From assembly GCF_013204885.1 (NCBI RefSeq), contig NZ_JABMKX010000015.1, positions 79,478-143,477 of the forward strand: a stretch of DNA of 64,000 nt. The letters run 5' to 3'. The translations under genes were made by a program, and so were the position numbers. The notes below the pieces were generated by a model that saw nothing but the letters and a program-made list of their open reading frames with translations, had not been told where the DNA came from and did not search any database. Shown piece by piece: positions 1 to 8,369 of the stretch; the stretch's first letter is position 1, and every line of letters starts with the position of its first letter. Origin of the DNA: Paenibacillus tritici (GTDB lineage: Bacteria; Bacillota; Bacilli; Paenibacillales; Paenibacillaceae).

Positions 1-2
1 CG

Positions 3-590
3 CTTGGCACCTTACGGGCAGGCGCTGAAGCCGTGGTGGATTTTCTCGTATCCATTCCGGGTGCCACCGATATCCGCCAGACGCCGGCCATTCAGAATCA
101 GGGAGTTGTCCAGTATACGTTCTCCCTTCCCGACGGACGTAATGTCCGGCAGCTCGCCCGGTCGGGCGCAGTGACCACGTTGCTGTTATCGCCCGTCATC
201 TCTATTCAAATGCAAGGGGAGCCGCCGGTTGTCGACCCCGGGAGCATTGCTGAATTCAACATTTACGTAGCGAACAGCGGGAATTATCCCGCAGAGATAT
301 CCGTAATCCGGATTGTGCCGCAAGGAACCGTCATGGAGCCGGAGATCGTTACCATCAGCGCCGTAACCGTACCCGGGACTCCATTCAGCGGAACGGTTGC
401 TCTGGGGACGCTGCAGGCCGGGCAAAGCGTCACACTCACCTATTTTGTCAGGATAAACCCGGATTACATGGGCAAGGATCTGCAAGGATATTCGGCCGCC
501 CTGTATTTATTCACCATCGACGGACGCCGGTACTCCGGTGAAGCCCGTTCTAACAGCTACAGGCTGCTCATTGAAGAAATCAGTGAATAA
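3..590 (+). CDS. C-terminal part of a surface/secreted protein with DUF11-like repeats (partial)
   Basis: The reading frame is open from the left edge of the window, so the N-terminus is missing. Two similar strands are visible: LGTLRAGAEAVVDFLVSI at the very start and LGTLQAGQSVTLTYFVRI about 125 residues later. This spacing is typical of tandem beta-sandwich repeats of the DUF11 / conserved-repeat type found in bacterial surface proteins. The segment between them (PPVVDPGSIAEFNIYVANSG) also has the look of such a repeat. The protein ends in an acidic tail with no LPxTG motif or membrane anchor. No enzymatic motif is visible, so a structural or adhesive role is inferred only from the repeat type. 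Confidence 0.6.
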   Translation, partial: LGTLRAGAEAVVDFLVSIPGATDIRQTPAIQNQGVVQYTFSLPDGRNVRQLARSGAVTTLLLSPVISIQMQGEPPVVDPGSIAEFNIYVANSGNYPAEISVIRIVPQGTVMEPEIVTISAVTVPGTPFSGTVALGTLQAGQSVTLTYFVRINPDYMGKDLQGYSAALYLFTIDGRRYSGEARSNSYRLLIEEISE

Positions 591-695
591 TACAGCTCAC
601 ATATCCCCCATCTCCCTGAATATACTTTAGTTACAACCTGCCGCATGATCCTCAGCCTCAATATTGACAATACCGAATAACACAGTCCATGGGAG

Positions 696-1865
696 GTGGT
701 CATCCTGTCACAGCCATCCGGTCCATACGCTTTTGTCGTATCCAAAGAAGACTGGTCCCTTCACCGCAAAGGCCATCAGGATCAGGAGCGTCACCAGCAG
801 AAGGTCAGAGAAGCCATTAAGGGAAATCTGCCGGATCTGGTTACCGAAGAGAACATTATTTTGTCGGGCGGCAAGCAGATTGTGAAGGTGCCGATCCGCA
901 GTCTGGATGAATACCGGATTATCTATAATTTCCGCAAGCAGAAGCATGTCGGCCAGGGCGACGGGGAGAGTCAGGTAGGTGACGTACTCGGCCGCGATTC
1001 ACAGTCTGCCCAGCCGGGCAAAGGGGATAAAGCCGGAGATCAGCCCGGGCAGGATACCGTTGAGGCCGAAGTCGATATCGAGGATCTGGAGGATATTCTG
1101 TTCCAGGATATGGAGCTTCCCCATCTGAAGCCGAAGGATAAAGAAGAAATCGAGGTTAAATCCATTGTCTTCAACGATATCCGCAAAAAAGGCATGATGT
1201 CGAATATCGACAAAAAACGTACCTTACTTGAGAATCTGCGGCGTAATGCCAGCAGAGGCACTCCCGGCATTCACAGCATCAGCCCCGATGATCTGCGTTA
1301 CAAAACCTGGGATGATATCACAACCCCCCACTCCAATGCCGTGATTATTGCCATGATGGATACCTCAGGCTCGATGGGCACTTTTGAAAAATACTGCGCC
1401 CGCAGCTTCTTCTTCTGGATGACCCGCTTCCTGCGCCGCCAGTATGAGAAGGTGGATATTGTGTTCCTGGCCCATCATACGGAAGCCAAAGAGGTCAGCG
1501 AGCATGACTTCTTCACACGCGGGGAGAGCGGGGGAACCATCTGTTCCTCGGCGTACCAGAAGGCGCTGGAGATTATCGACAGCCGCTACCCTCCGGCCAA
1601 ATACAACATCTATCCCTTTCATTTCTCGGATGGCGACAACCTGACCTCGGACAATGAACGCTGCGTCAAGCTGATCGGCGAGCTCCTGAAGCGCAGCAAT
1701 ATGTTCGGCTATGGCGAAGTGAACCAGTACAACCGCAGCAGCACCCTGATGTCCGCCTACCGCCACCTGAAGCAGGAGCAGTTCATGCATTATGTGATCA
1801 AGGATAAGAAGGAAGTGTATCAGGCGCTGAAGACGTTTTTTGGCAAAAGGGCAACAGAAGCCTGA
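696..1865 (+). CDS. yhbH: Sporulation protein YhbH (von Willebrand A-like)
   Basis: The protein begins with FVVSKEDWSLHRKG and continues with NLPDLVTEENII, VPIRSLDEYRI and KHVGQGDGESQVGDV, which I recognise as the conserved N-terminal blocks of YhbH. The C-terminal half carries a VWA-like fold with the metal-site motif MDTSGSMG and a later HFSDGDN. In Bacillus, YhbH belongs to the mother-cell sporulation programme together with PrkA and SpoVR; those partners are not next to it here. The start is uncertain. GTG at 696 lies inside the ribosome site GGGAGGTGG (691-699), so a downstream near-cognate codon such as CTG 705 may be the true start. A hairpin terminator follows. Confidence 0.93.
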   Translation: MVILSQPSGPYAFVVSKEDWSLHRKGHQDQERHQQKVREAIKGNLPDLVTEENIILSGGKQIVKVPIRSLDEYRIIYNFRKQKHVGQGDGESQVGDVLGRDSQSAQPGKGDKAGDQPGQDTVEAEVDIEDLEDILFQDMELPHLKPKDKEEIEVKSIVFNDIRKKGMMSNIDKKRTLLENLRRNASRGTPGIHSISPDDLRYKTWDDITTPHSNAVIIAMMDTSGSMGTFEKYCARSFFFWMTRFLRRQYEKVDIVFLAHHTEAKEVSEHDFFTRGESGGTICSSAYQKALEIIDSRYPPAKYNIYPFHFSDGDNLTSDNERCVKLIGELLKRSNMFGYGEVNQYNRSSTLMSAYRHLKQEQFMHYVIKDKKEVYQALKTFFGKRATEA

Positions 1866-1926
1866 GCGCTTGCTCTCCAGGCTGACAGTGAAGCGATACT
1901 GCGCGCTGATTCATACCGGGAGGATG

Positions 1927-1966
1927 ATCCCCTGCAAACCGTGCGAACGGCGGGCAGGGGATTTTT
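1927..1966 (+). terminator. Rho-independent terminator after yhbH
   Basis: The arms ATCCCCTGC and GCAGGGGAT enclose an 18-base loop and are followed by a run of T. It lies 60 bases downstream of the yhbH stop and ahead of the padR promoter. Confidence 0.8.
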
Positions 1967-2001
1967 GTGTATGCGGGGTCAGATTGTGGTACACAAGCCT
2001 G

Positions 2002-2030
2002 TTGACAACTATATCGCCAGCCGATATACT
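2002..2030 (+). promoter_or_regulatory. padR promoter with overlapping inverted-repeat operator
   Basis: TTGACA (2002-2007) and TATACT (2025-2030) are separated by exactly 17 bases, a near-consensus vegetative promoter. An exact inverted repeat, TATATCG (2010-2016) and CGATATA (2022-2028), fills the spacer and overlaps the -10 box. Binding there would block RNA polymerase, so I infer that it is the operator for autorepression by the PadR protein encoded downstream. Confidence 0.8.
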
Positions 2031-2033
2031 CAA

Positions 2034-2100
2034 TGTATCGGTTGACGATATATCGCCCAATGCTATAACGTTCAGTGTTATAACGCCAATGGGTATAACG
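2034..2100 (+). repeat. Five direct repeats at 15-bp period in the padR leader
   Basis: TGTATCG (2034), TATATCG (2049), TATAACG (2064), TATAACG (2079) and TATAACG (2094) recur at exactly 15-base steps. The second unit is part of the perfect palindrome CGATATATCG (2046-2055), and GTTATAAC (2077-2084) is also a palindrome. The array lies between the promoter and the padR start, so it would be transcribed. It may be extra regulator sites or a leader element; the function is not known. Confidence 0.7.
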
Positions 2101-2165
2101 ACGAATGATGGTACTGGAACTCCAAGGTCTGTGGAATGTTACACAAAGATGCAATAAGGAAGGTG

Positions 2166-2498
2166 ATGGCATTGTCTAGCAACAATGAATACGGGGCGCT
2201 GACCGAAGGCGTCTATTATATCCTCTTGTCTCTGCTCACCCCGATGCACGGCTACGGCATTATGCAGAATGTGAAGCTGCTGAGCCATCAGCGCGTGGAG
2301 CTTGGGGCAGGCACACTTTATGGTGCGCTAAGCACACTTGTGGAACGGGGCTGGATCGAGCTGCTGGCAGGCGGAGAGGATTCCCGTAAGAAGGAATATC
2401 AGATTACAGAGCTTGGCAAATCTATAGTCCGCAGTGAAATGACAAGACTTGACGAGCTGCTCACAAATGGAAGAAAGCTACTGGGAGGCGAAGCGTAA
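2166..2498 (+). CDS. PadR family transcriptional regulator
   Basis: A winged-helix protein of about 110 residues. The hallmark PadR blocks are present: YYILLSLLTPMHGYGIMQNV, GAGTLYGALSTLVERGWI and RKKEYQITELGKSI. PadR proteins of this short class act as dimeric repressors that respond to small molecules or membrane stress. The ribosome site AAGGAAGGTG touches ATG 2166, so TTG 2172 is an alternative start with better spacing. The stop codon overlaps the ATG of the DUF2812 gene (TAATG), indicating translational coupling. The inverted repeats in its promoter suggest that it represses itself and its partner. Confidence 0.9.
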   Translation: MALSSNNEYGALTEGVYYILLSLLTPMHGYGIMQNVKLLSHQRVELGAGTLYGALSTLVERGWIELLAGGEDSRKKEYQITELGKSIVRSEMTRLDELLTNGRKLLGGEA

Positions 2499-3073
2499 TG
2501 AGTCAGGTGGTACGCAAATATTTCATAGATTTCGAGAAGGAAGAGGCTTGGCTGAATGAGATGTCGGCTAAGGGGCTCGCACTCGTTGAATATTCATGGG
2601 CCCGTTATGTGTTCGAGGAGAGTGCCAAGGGAGAGTACATTTACCGGCTTGAGCTGCTGGAGAAGGACCCGAAGGAGGAGTCCGACTATCTGCAATTTAT
2701 GGAGGAGACCGGAGCGGAGCGTGTGCCTGCCGGAGCCCCTGCAAAGGCCAAGCGTACATTGATCAACCAGCGCTGGGTGATCTTCAGAAGGAAGGCCTCG
2801 GAAGGCCCCTTCCAGATCTATTCCGATACAGATTCCAAAATCAAACACTATCAGAGAATCCATAACGTCTATCTGTCCCTCGCGCTGCTGGAACTGATCA
2901 TCGGCTCCTTTAATATCATGCTGATGATGCTGAATACTTCTTCTAACATCTACAAAATCAACCTCATCGTGGGAGTCCCTGTAATCATTCTGGGCCTGTT
3001 CTTCGTGTGGCTCAGCCTGCCGGTCCGCCGCAAGATCATCCGGCTGAAGAATGAGAAGCTGATAAGGGAATGA
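2498..3073 (+). CDS. DUF2812 domain membrane protein
   Basis: The N-terminal half (FIDFEKEEAWLNEMSAKGLAL, and YIYRLELLEKDPKEESDY) matches the DUF2812 family, which is regularly found in operons with PadR repressors. The C-terminal third contains two hydrophobic segments, roughly residues 124-143 and 152-172, followed by a basic tail (RRKIIRLKNEKLIRE). The protein is therefore a small two-pass membrane protein with a cytoplasmic sensor-like domain. The biochemical function of the family is unknown. It is translationally coupled to padR and ends just before a strong terminator. Confidence 0.88.
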   Translation: MSQVVRKYFIDFEKEEAWLNEMSAKGLALVEYSWARYVFEESAKGEYIYRLELLEKDPKEESDYLQFMEETGAERVPAGAPAKAKRTLINQRWVIFRRKASEGPFQIYSDTDSKIKHYQRIHNVYLSLALLELIIGSFNIMLMMLNTSSNIYKINLIVGVPVIILGLFFVWLSLPVRRKIIRLKNEKLIRE

Positions 3074-3124
3074 GCCATCAACACTTTCTGCACAAGGGAA
3101 GTATAGTCCAGGCTGAAATTCAAA

Positions 3125-3165
3125 AAAAGCAGCGGTTCTTCCGTTATTGGAGAACTGCTGCTTTT
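3125..3165 (+). terminator. Terminator after the padR-DUF2812 operon
   Basis: The hairpin has two stacked stems, AAAAGCAGC/GCTGCTTTT outside and GTTCT/AGAAC inside. The A-run on one side and T-run on the other allow it to work in both directions, which suits the convergent gene starting at 3267. Confidence 0.85.
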
Positions 3166-3266
3166 CGTTTTAGATCATTTGCAGCTTGTTTCTGTTCTGT
3201 CTGTATATCCGCCAGCCTCATCTTCAAACCACCGGGATACCAGCAGTCCTGATACAGGATACCATT

Positions 3267-3752
3267 TTAATGTGGATAATCAGCAAAAATTTCCAACAGC
3301 TCATTTATTGTCGGACCTGAACCAACCTGTTGAACAACGGCTTTTCCGTCTCTTACATAGGCCAAAGTGGGTGTTCCCTGAAATTCAATACGGTCAACAA
3401 GAAATTGCCCTATTTCCCTTCCCCAGTCCCCGCCGTCCACATTATAATAATATATTGGTTGTGAGATTTGCCGGGAGAACTCCTTGAGCACCGGAGAGAA
3501 TTCACGGCAATAATAGCAGGTGGGTCTGCCAATATAAAAATAAAAACCTTCGCCTGAATTAAATTTGTCCATGGTCTGGCTGGCATTAAGCACAGGTAGA
3601 GCTTTTACATTATTCTCATATTCTTCAATTGTGACTTCAGCAGCGTTTGGTGCAGCATAGTTAATATCATTGGCAATAAAAAAGCTAATAAAACAGACAA
3701 TAGACAGAAATAAAACTTTTAGAATAGGATATTTTTTTGCAGCTATAATCAT
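3267..3752 (-). CDS. Thioredoxin-fold bacteriocin accessory protein (PedC/BrcD-like)
   Basis: A protein of 161 residues starting at ATG 3752 behind GGAGGGG; the frame stays open further upstream, but that part overlaps the precursor gene. It has an N-terminal signal anchor (about residues 8-27, ILKVLFLSIVCFISFFIA) and then a thioredoxin fold with PTCYYCREFSPVL as the CxxC site and a later cis-Pro region FQGTPTLAYV. This pattern fits the PedC/BrcD class of bacteriocin transport accessory proteins, which act on disulfides outside the membrane. It lies 44 bases downstream of precursor peptide A on the same strand, so the two are probably cotranscribed. I infer a role in disulfide formation, or in keeping the cysteines of the exported peptides in the right state. 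Confidence 0.82.
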   Translation of the reverse strand: MIIAAKKYPILKVLFLSIVCFISFFIANDINYAAPNAAEVTIEEYENNVKALPVLNASQTMDKFNSGEGFYFYIGRPTCYYCREFSPVLKEFSRQISQPIYYYNVDGGDWGREIGQFLVDRIEFQGTPTLAYVRDGKAVVQQVGSGPTINELLEIFADYPH

Positions 3753-3796
3753 TTTCCCCTCCAAACTAATTTGACTCTCAGAGACAAAGACACTGC

Positions 3797-3931
3797 TCAG
3801 AATGCTCCAGTCCAGAAAGCGCTGCATTGATTTGGACCGTTTGGACTGCAATCATGCTGACAATCATCGGGGTCACAAATCTGAATAGACATATCAAACT
3901 CTTCAGCCGCCAGTAAACTTAACTCTTTCAT
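3797..3931 (-). CDS. Candidate RiPP precursor peptide A (44 residues, four Cys)
   Basis: A small open frame with an excellent ribosome site (AAGGGAGGT, 8 bases before ATG). The leader-like first half contains LAAEEFDMSIQ with EFDM at residues 11-14. The second half is rich in Cys, Asp, Asn and Pro, with Cys at 19, 24, 28 and 36, including the block CQHDC, and ends with aromatic residues (FWTGAF). It resembles precursor peptide B at 15951-16082: EFDM sits at the same residue numbers and Cys24 and Cys28 align. It lies in the same orientation as the thioredoxin-fold gene and in a block with two radical SAM enzymes. I infer a ribosomal peptide precursor modified on its cysteines. There is no Gly-Gly cleavage site. 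Family and crosslink type cannot be told from sequence alone. Confidence 0.85.
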   Translation of the reverse strand: MKELSLLAAEEFDMSIQICDPDDCQHDCSPNGPNQCSAFWTGAF

Positions 3932-4123
3932 TTTTTATACCTCCCTTCTCGCAATTATTAGCAGAAATACACAAGAGCTTTTTCTAGTAAAATAATACAG
4001 TAATAAGGACAATTTGGAGGACAGCTGTTATAATTAACTGTATTTTCGGTTTTTTCGGCAATTTATTCAAAATATTAACAAAAATTTCTTAACTATTGCA
4101 GAGAGAAAGATCGGAGGAATAGT
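3932..4123. promoter_or_regulatory. Divergent intergenic region between precursor A and the response regulator
   Basis: This very AT-rich stretch separates the leftward precursor A operon from the rightward two-component genes and must hold both promoters. On the plus strand TATAAT (4029-4034) is a good -10 box, but its -35 region is weak. On the minus strand TTGTCC (complement of 4007-4012) with a 17-base spacer to TACTAG is possible. The weak -35 boxes suggest activator-dependent promoters. No terminator is seen. Confidence 0.45.
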
Positions 4124-4801
4124 ATGAATCACATATTAATTATTGAGGATGATATCGCCTTAAGTAACGGGATTGTAATTGCCCTTAAAGGACCCGAAAT
4201 GAACCTAATACAAAAGCATGACATTGCATCTGCAAAAGAAACATTGCAATCCTCTGCCTTTGATTTAATTATTCTGGATGTGAATCTGCCGGATGGAAGC
4301 GGGCTGGATCTTTTAGCTGACATACGCAAATCAACCACAATTCCAGTCATTGTCCTAACCGTTCATGATCTGGAAACGGATATCGTCACAGGTTTTGAGC
4401 GGGGAGCAGACGACTATATCACTAAGCCTTTTAGTCTGATGGTATTAAGGGCCCGGGTAGAGGTTCAACTTAAGAAAAGCAGACATCTGTACCCCGACAC
4501 CTTTGAGCTCGACGGCTTTCATTTCTCATTTGCCAAGATGGAGTTTCTGAACAACGGCAATCCAGTAGAACTTAGTAAAACTGAGCAAAAACTGCTTCGA
4601 CTCTTGATCAATAATCGTGGAATCACCCTTTCCCGCGATCGTCTGGTCGATAACATCTGGACTGATGGAGCAGAATTTGTAGGTGAGAATGCCTTATCTG
4701 TAGCGATAAAAAGGTTGCGTGATAAACTCGAAGAGAACCCGTCCGCTCCCAGGTATATCAAAACTGTCTATGGGGTCGGCTATATATGGGCTATAAAATG
4801 A
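4124..4801 (+). CDS. OmpR family response regulator
   Basis: A receiver domain (acidic pocket EDD at 8-10, phosphoacceptor Asp52 in LDVNLPDGSG, Lys in TKPF) is followed by a winged-helix DNA-binding domain ending with YIKTVYGVGYIW. The 225-residue length is normal for the family. The stop overlaps the start of the sensor kinase gene (ATGA). The next gene is an FtsX-type permease, so the set has the layout of BceRS-like peptide-detoxification modules. I infer that it activates the permease promoters at about 5729 and 12561, both of which carry matching 11-base direct repeats. Confidence 0.93.
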   Translation: MNHILIIEDDIALSNGIVIALKGPEMNLIQKHDIASAKETLQSSAFDLIILDVNLPDGSGLDLLADIRKSTTIPVIVLTVHDLETDIVTGFERGADDYITKPFSLMVLRARVEVQLKKSRHLYPDTFELDGFHFSFAKMEFLNNGNPVELSKTEQKLLRLLINNRGITLSRDRLVDNIWTDGAEFVGENALSVAIKRLRDKLEENPSAPRYIKTVYGVGYIWAIK

Positions 4802-5715
4802 ATATCCTGAGCTATGTATGTATTGGTATTGCCGTTACTGCACTTCTTGCAGCCGCCGCTGTAATCATTCTGTACCGTAAAAACATTGACAAAACATTTA
4901 AAAGCTTTGAATACATGATTGACACTGCAATTAATGGAAACTTTTCGGAAAGTGTTTTCGATGAATCCCTCATCTCAGCGCTAGAAGCAAAACTCGCCCA
5001 ATTTCTGGCGCTCTGTTCAGCATCCTCAACAAATTTGCTGGCAGAAAAAAATAAAATAAATGAACTGATATCCGACATTGCGCATCAAACGAAAACACCT
5101 ATCGCTAATATCCTGCTGTATTCACAACTTCTCAGTGAATTCAAATTGCCGGAGGATGGCTCCACCTGTGTGAGGGCCCTGTCTGCACAAGCCGAGAAGC
5201 TCCATTTCCTCATTCATGCCTTGATGAAGACCTCCCGCCTGGAGACAGGGATTATCAAGCTAAACGCCAAACAAGAGGCTGTCCAAAAGTTGTTGGACAC
5301 TGCATTAGCGCAAATTATGCCGGAAGCACACGCCAAAGCGATTTCGGTTACAGCCGAGAGCAGCGCAGCCCTGGCGTGGTTTGACCTAAAATGGACTGCG
5401 GAAGCTATCTACAATGTCCTTGATAATGCTGTGAAATATACCAGACACAATGGAACTGTTTCCGTTAGCGTGACCGTATTTGATTTATTCTGCCGAATTG
5501 ATATTACCGACAACGGAATAGGCATTCAGGAAGAGGAGCAGAGTAAAATCTTCTCACGCTTTTACCGCTCTCCTGCTGTTAACACAGAGGAAGGTGTGGG
5601 CATCGGACTTTTTTTGGCCAGAGAAATCATCGCAGCCGAAGGAGGCTATATCAAGGTATCTTCACAGCTTAACAAAGGTTCTACCTTCTCGCTGTTTCTT
5701 CCGCTGGAACATTAA
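4798..5715 (+). CDS. Sensor histidine kinase (short, intramembrane-sensing type)
   Basis: The start is ATG 4798, overlapping the regulator stop, giving 305 residues. One clear N-terminal membrane segment (about 7-27) is followed by a linker, a HisKA domain with phosphoacceptor His96 in SDIAHQTKTP, and a HATPase domain (N-box YNVLDNAVKYT, G-boxes DNGIGI and GVGIGL). There is almost no extracellular sensor domain. Kinases of this shape usually sense through a partner transporter, as BceS does through BceB. The adjacent FtsX-type permease is the obvious candidate partner, which is inference from gene order. Confidence 0.92.
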   Translation: MNILSYVCIGIAVTALLAAAAVIILYRKNIDKTFKSFEYMIDTAINGNFSESVFDESLISALEAKLAQFLALCSASSTNLLAEKNKINELISDIAHQTKTPIANILLYSQLLSEFKLPEDGSTCVRALSAQAEKLHFLIHALMKTSRLETGIIKLNAKQEAVQKLLDTALAQIMPEAHAKAISVTAESSAALAWFDLKWTAEAIYNVLDNAVKYTRHNGTVSVSVTVFDLFCRIDITDNGIGIQEEEQSKIFSRFYRSPAVNTEEGVGIGLFLAREIIAAEGGYIKVSSQLNKGSTFSLFLPLEH

Positions 5716-5728
5716 TTCTTTCAACTCT

Positions 5729-5771
5729 GTTAGATTTCAGAAAGATTGTGGAAAGATTGCTGTGATATATT
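5729..5771 (+). promoter_or_regulatory. Response-regulator box and promoter, copy 1
   Basis: Three 11-base units follow each other: GTTAGATTTCA (5729), GAAAGATTGTG (5740) and GAAAGATTGCT (5751). A -10-like TATATT lies at 5766-5771 and there is no good -35 box. Direct repeats at one helical turn just upstream of a -10 are typical of OmpR-family activation. A near-identical block occurs at 12561-12601 ahead of the second transporter unit. Confidence 0.75.
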
Positions 5772-5819
5772 CTTATCGTAGAAGGCTGCGGATACTCCAG
5801 CAATAGGAGGGAAATACGG

Positions 5820-8360
5820 ATGATTAAGCTGACTCATACAAAAGTCCTTCGCAATCTGTCCGCCAAAAGCTTCAAAGCGAATAAAGCCCGAAACCTTATC
5901 GCCATTACAGCGATTGCCCTAACTTCATTGTTGTTTACAACCCTGTATACAATGGGACTAGGCGCTGTCGGCCACATGCAGCAGGCAATGATGCGACAAG
6001 CCGGCGGAGATGCCCATGCTGTTTTAAAATATATTAGCGCTGGAGAATTCACAGTAATTAAGGATCACCCGCTGATCAAAGAAATAGCATATAGACAGCT
6101 GTTAAGTGACGGCGTTCAAAACAAGGAATTTTTAAAATGGCCTACGGAATTCTGGTATTACGATAACAAAGCATTAAATCTTGGATTCGTGGAATTGGAT
6201 GGAGGTCATCAACCCGCAGCGGCAAATGAAGTGATAGCAGATAAGCATACACTACAGCTGTTAGGTGTTCCGTTAACGATTAATGCACCTGTACACCTTA
6301 AGCTTGATATACGTGAAAAAACTGTTGAACGCAACTTTATCCTGTCCGGCTGGTGGGAGAACGATCCTATGTTTCATACCGGGCAAATCTATGCTTCCCA
6401 AGCCTATCTAGTGGCTCATACCGAGGAAATTCAGCATACATATAAAAAAGATCACTCCTCTACAGGAACCATTCACCCCTATATCATGTTCAATAATAGC
6501 CTGGATTTGCGTGGAAAACTGAATAAAGTAATCACGGAAAGCGGATATTCGCTTAATGAGAGTGCCGTAAACTTTGTCCAGAGCAATGTGAACTGGGCTT
6601 ACCTTTCCACCCGTCTGGGTAACAACTCTGGACTCCTCTTCTCCCTCCTGTTGGGATTGCTGCTGATCGTGTTGACTGGCTATCTTATTATCTACAATAT
6701 TTTTCAGATTTCAGTGCTCAAAGACATACGTTTTTATGGCCTGCTGAAGACCATCGGAACAACCTCCGGACAGGTGCGCAGCATCATCCGCAGGCAAGCC
6801 TTATTTCTATCCGTGCCGAGCATTCCTGTTGGGCTGGCCGCAGGCTTTATGTGCGGGAAATACCTTGTACCCCTTATTATAGACAACACTGTATTAAAAG
6901 GTACAGCGGCCACGATATACCCGAATCCATGGATATTTATAGGCTCTGCTTTGTTCACACTTATTACAGTTTTCATCAGCACTCTCAAACCGGCACGATT
7001 GGCCGCAAGTGTATCGCCTGTTGATGCTGTAAGGATTGCAGAACTGCATTATAAAAACAAGAAGAATCAGAAGAATACTTCACACCATAGCATGCCAAGG
7101 ATTGCACGCTTTAATCTTGGACGTAACAAGAAACGCACCTTGCTGGTAATTATTAGTCTATCATTAAGTTTAGTACTCTTGAACATAACGTTTGCGCTGT
7201 CCAAGAGTATGGACGTAGACAAGTACATTTCCTCAAGATTCAGCGATACAGATTTTCTGATTGGACATGCAGATTTGTTCCATCAAGACTTCACAGGGTC
7301 TGCAAATGCACTTTCCGATAGTTTTGTTAAAGCGGTTCAAGCTCAGCTGGGCTTTGAAGAAGGCGGGTATTTATACGGTGACCGGGAGCTCCTTACGGTT
7401 GAGAATTCAAGTCGTAAGACCGAGGGGAAATCAGACGGGGTTGATGCCATTGGCAACCCATATACACAGGTGTACGGGTTAGATGAGCTGCCCCTTCGCC
7501 AGTTGCAATGGATCGACGGACAACCCGATTACGGCAGGCTGGCTTCTGGAAAGTATATTCTGGAGGGCGTTGCACTGAACGATAACGGTACCCCTTATTG
7601 GCCGTTAATTCAATATAAAGTTGGGGATACGGTTACGCTCCATAACAATACGGATAATAGCACAACGGAATTGAATAAAAAATATACGACACATACATTC
7701 ACTGTGCTGGGTCATGTCGCCATGAAAAATTCCAATTCTGATCGGATGCCAATGAATTATAACTTTTATATTCCAGCGAATATCTACAAAGAATTAGTAC
7801 AGCAGCCTACAGTGATGAGCTATGCCTTTAACGTGCCCTCTGGCAAAGAGAACGCCATGGAGAGTTTCCTGGCACATTATACCCGGACAACCGAACCGCT
7901 GATGGACTATCAATCCAAGCTTTCAGTAAGAAAAGAAGTGGCCGGAATGCAACAAACCGTTGAAACTATTGGAGTTACTCTCAGCCTCATCATTAGCTGC
8001 ATCGGTATATTAAATTTCATAAATACGATTCTGGCCAGTATTATAGCACGGCGGCAGGAGATTGCTATGCTGCAAAGCATCGGAATGACCCGACTCCAAT
8101 TGCATAGTATGCTGGCTCTTGAAGGCATATATTATGTATTAGGTACAGGCCTGGTATCTGGATGGTTAGCCATTCTGTCTTCCGTTCTTATAATAAAGCC
8201 TCTCTGCCGTTACCTGTGGTTTTTTAGTTATCATTTTATAATATGGCCGGTGTTGTACATCTTGCCTGTTTTGCTGGCCGCCGGAATTTTCATTCCACTG
8301 GTAGTATATTCTTTGAACAATAAGCTCAGTATCGTTGAACAGCTTCGCAACGCAGAATAA
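5820..8360 (+). CDS. FtsX-type ABC transporter permease 1 (no adjacent ATPase)
   Basis: A protein of 846 residues. A membrane segment near residues 26-48 is followed by a large extracytoplasmic domain, three membrane segments between about 270 and 390, a fifth near 435-456, a second large external domain, and three C-terminal segments from about 715 to 830. This is the doubled MacB/FtsX layout of permeases that move or protect against antimicrobial peptides and lipids. It resembles the 845-residue permease at 13332-15869 along its whole length (for example MRQAGGD, HPLIKEIAY, FILSGWW, ITESGYSL), probably more than half identical. Unlike that copy it has no ATPase gene directly before it. It may use the ATPase encoded at 12658. 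Confidence 0.9.
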   Translation: MIKLTHTKVLRNLSAKSFKANKARNLIAITAIALTSLLFTTLYTMGLGAVGHMQQAMMRQAGGDAHAVLKYISAGEFTVIKDHPLIKEIAYRQLLSDGVQNKEFLKWPTEFWYYDNKALNLGFVELDGGHQPAAANEVIADKHTLQLLGVPLTINAPVHLKLDIREKTVERNFILSGWWENDPMFHTGQIYASQAYLVAHTEEIQHTYKKDHSSTGTIHPYIMFNNSLDLRGKLNKVITESGYSLNESAVNFVQSNVNWAYLSTRLGNNSGLLFSLLLGLLLIVLTGYLIIYNIFQISVLKDIRFYGLLKTIGTTSGQVRSIIRRQALFLSVPSIPVGLAAGFMCGKYLVPLIIDNTVLKGTAATIYPNPWIFIGSALFTLITVFISTLKPARLAASVSPVDAVRIAELHYKNKKNQKNTSHHSMPRIARFNLGRNKKRTLLVIISLSLSLVLLNITFALSKSMDVDKYISSRFSDTDFLIGHADLFHQDFTGSANALSDSFVKAVQAQLGFEEGGYLYGDRELLTVENSSRKTEGKSDGVDAIGNPYTQVYGLDELPLRQLQWIDGQPDYGRLASGKYILEGVALNDNGTPYWPLIQYKVGDTVTLHNNTDNSTTELNKKYTTHTFTVLGHVAMKNSNSDRMPMNYNFYIPANIYKELVQQPTVMSYAFNVPSGKENAMESFLAHYTRTTEPLMDYQSKLSVRKEVAGMQQTVETIGVTLSLIISCIGILNFINTILASIIARRQEIAMLQSIGMTRLQLHSMLALEGIYYVLGTGLVSGWLAILSSVLIIKPLCRYLWFFSYHFIIWPVLYILPVLLAAGIFIPLVVYSLNNKLSIVEQLRNAE

Positions 8361-8369
8361 ACTATTTTT

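Noticed and set aside
1840..2157. Open frame of 105 codons across the padR promoter
   Set aside because: It spans the terminator of yhbH, the promoter and the 15-base repeat array, has no ribosome site, and its regularity comes from the DNA repeats.
3753..3851. N-terminal extension of the thioredoxin-fold protein
   Set aside because: The in-frame upstream codons lie inside the precursor A gene, and the ribosome site GGAGGGG supports ATG 3752.
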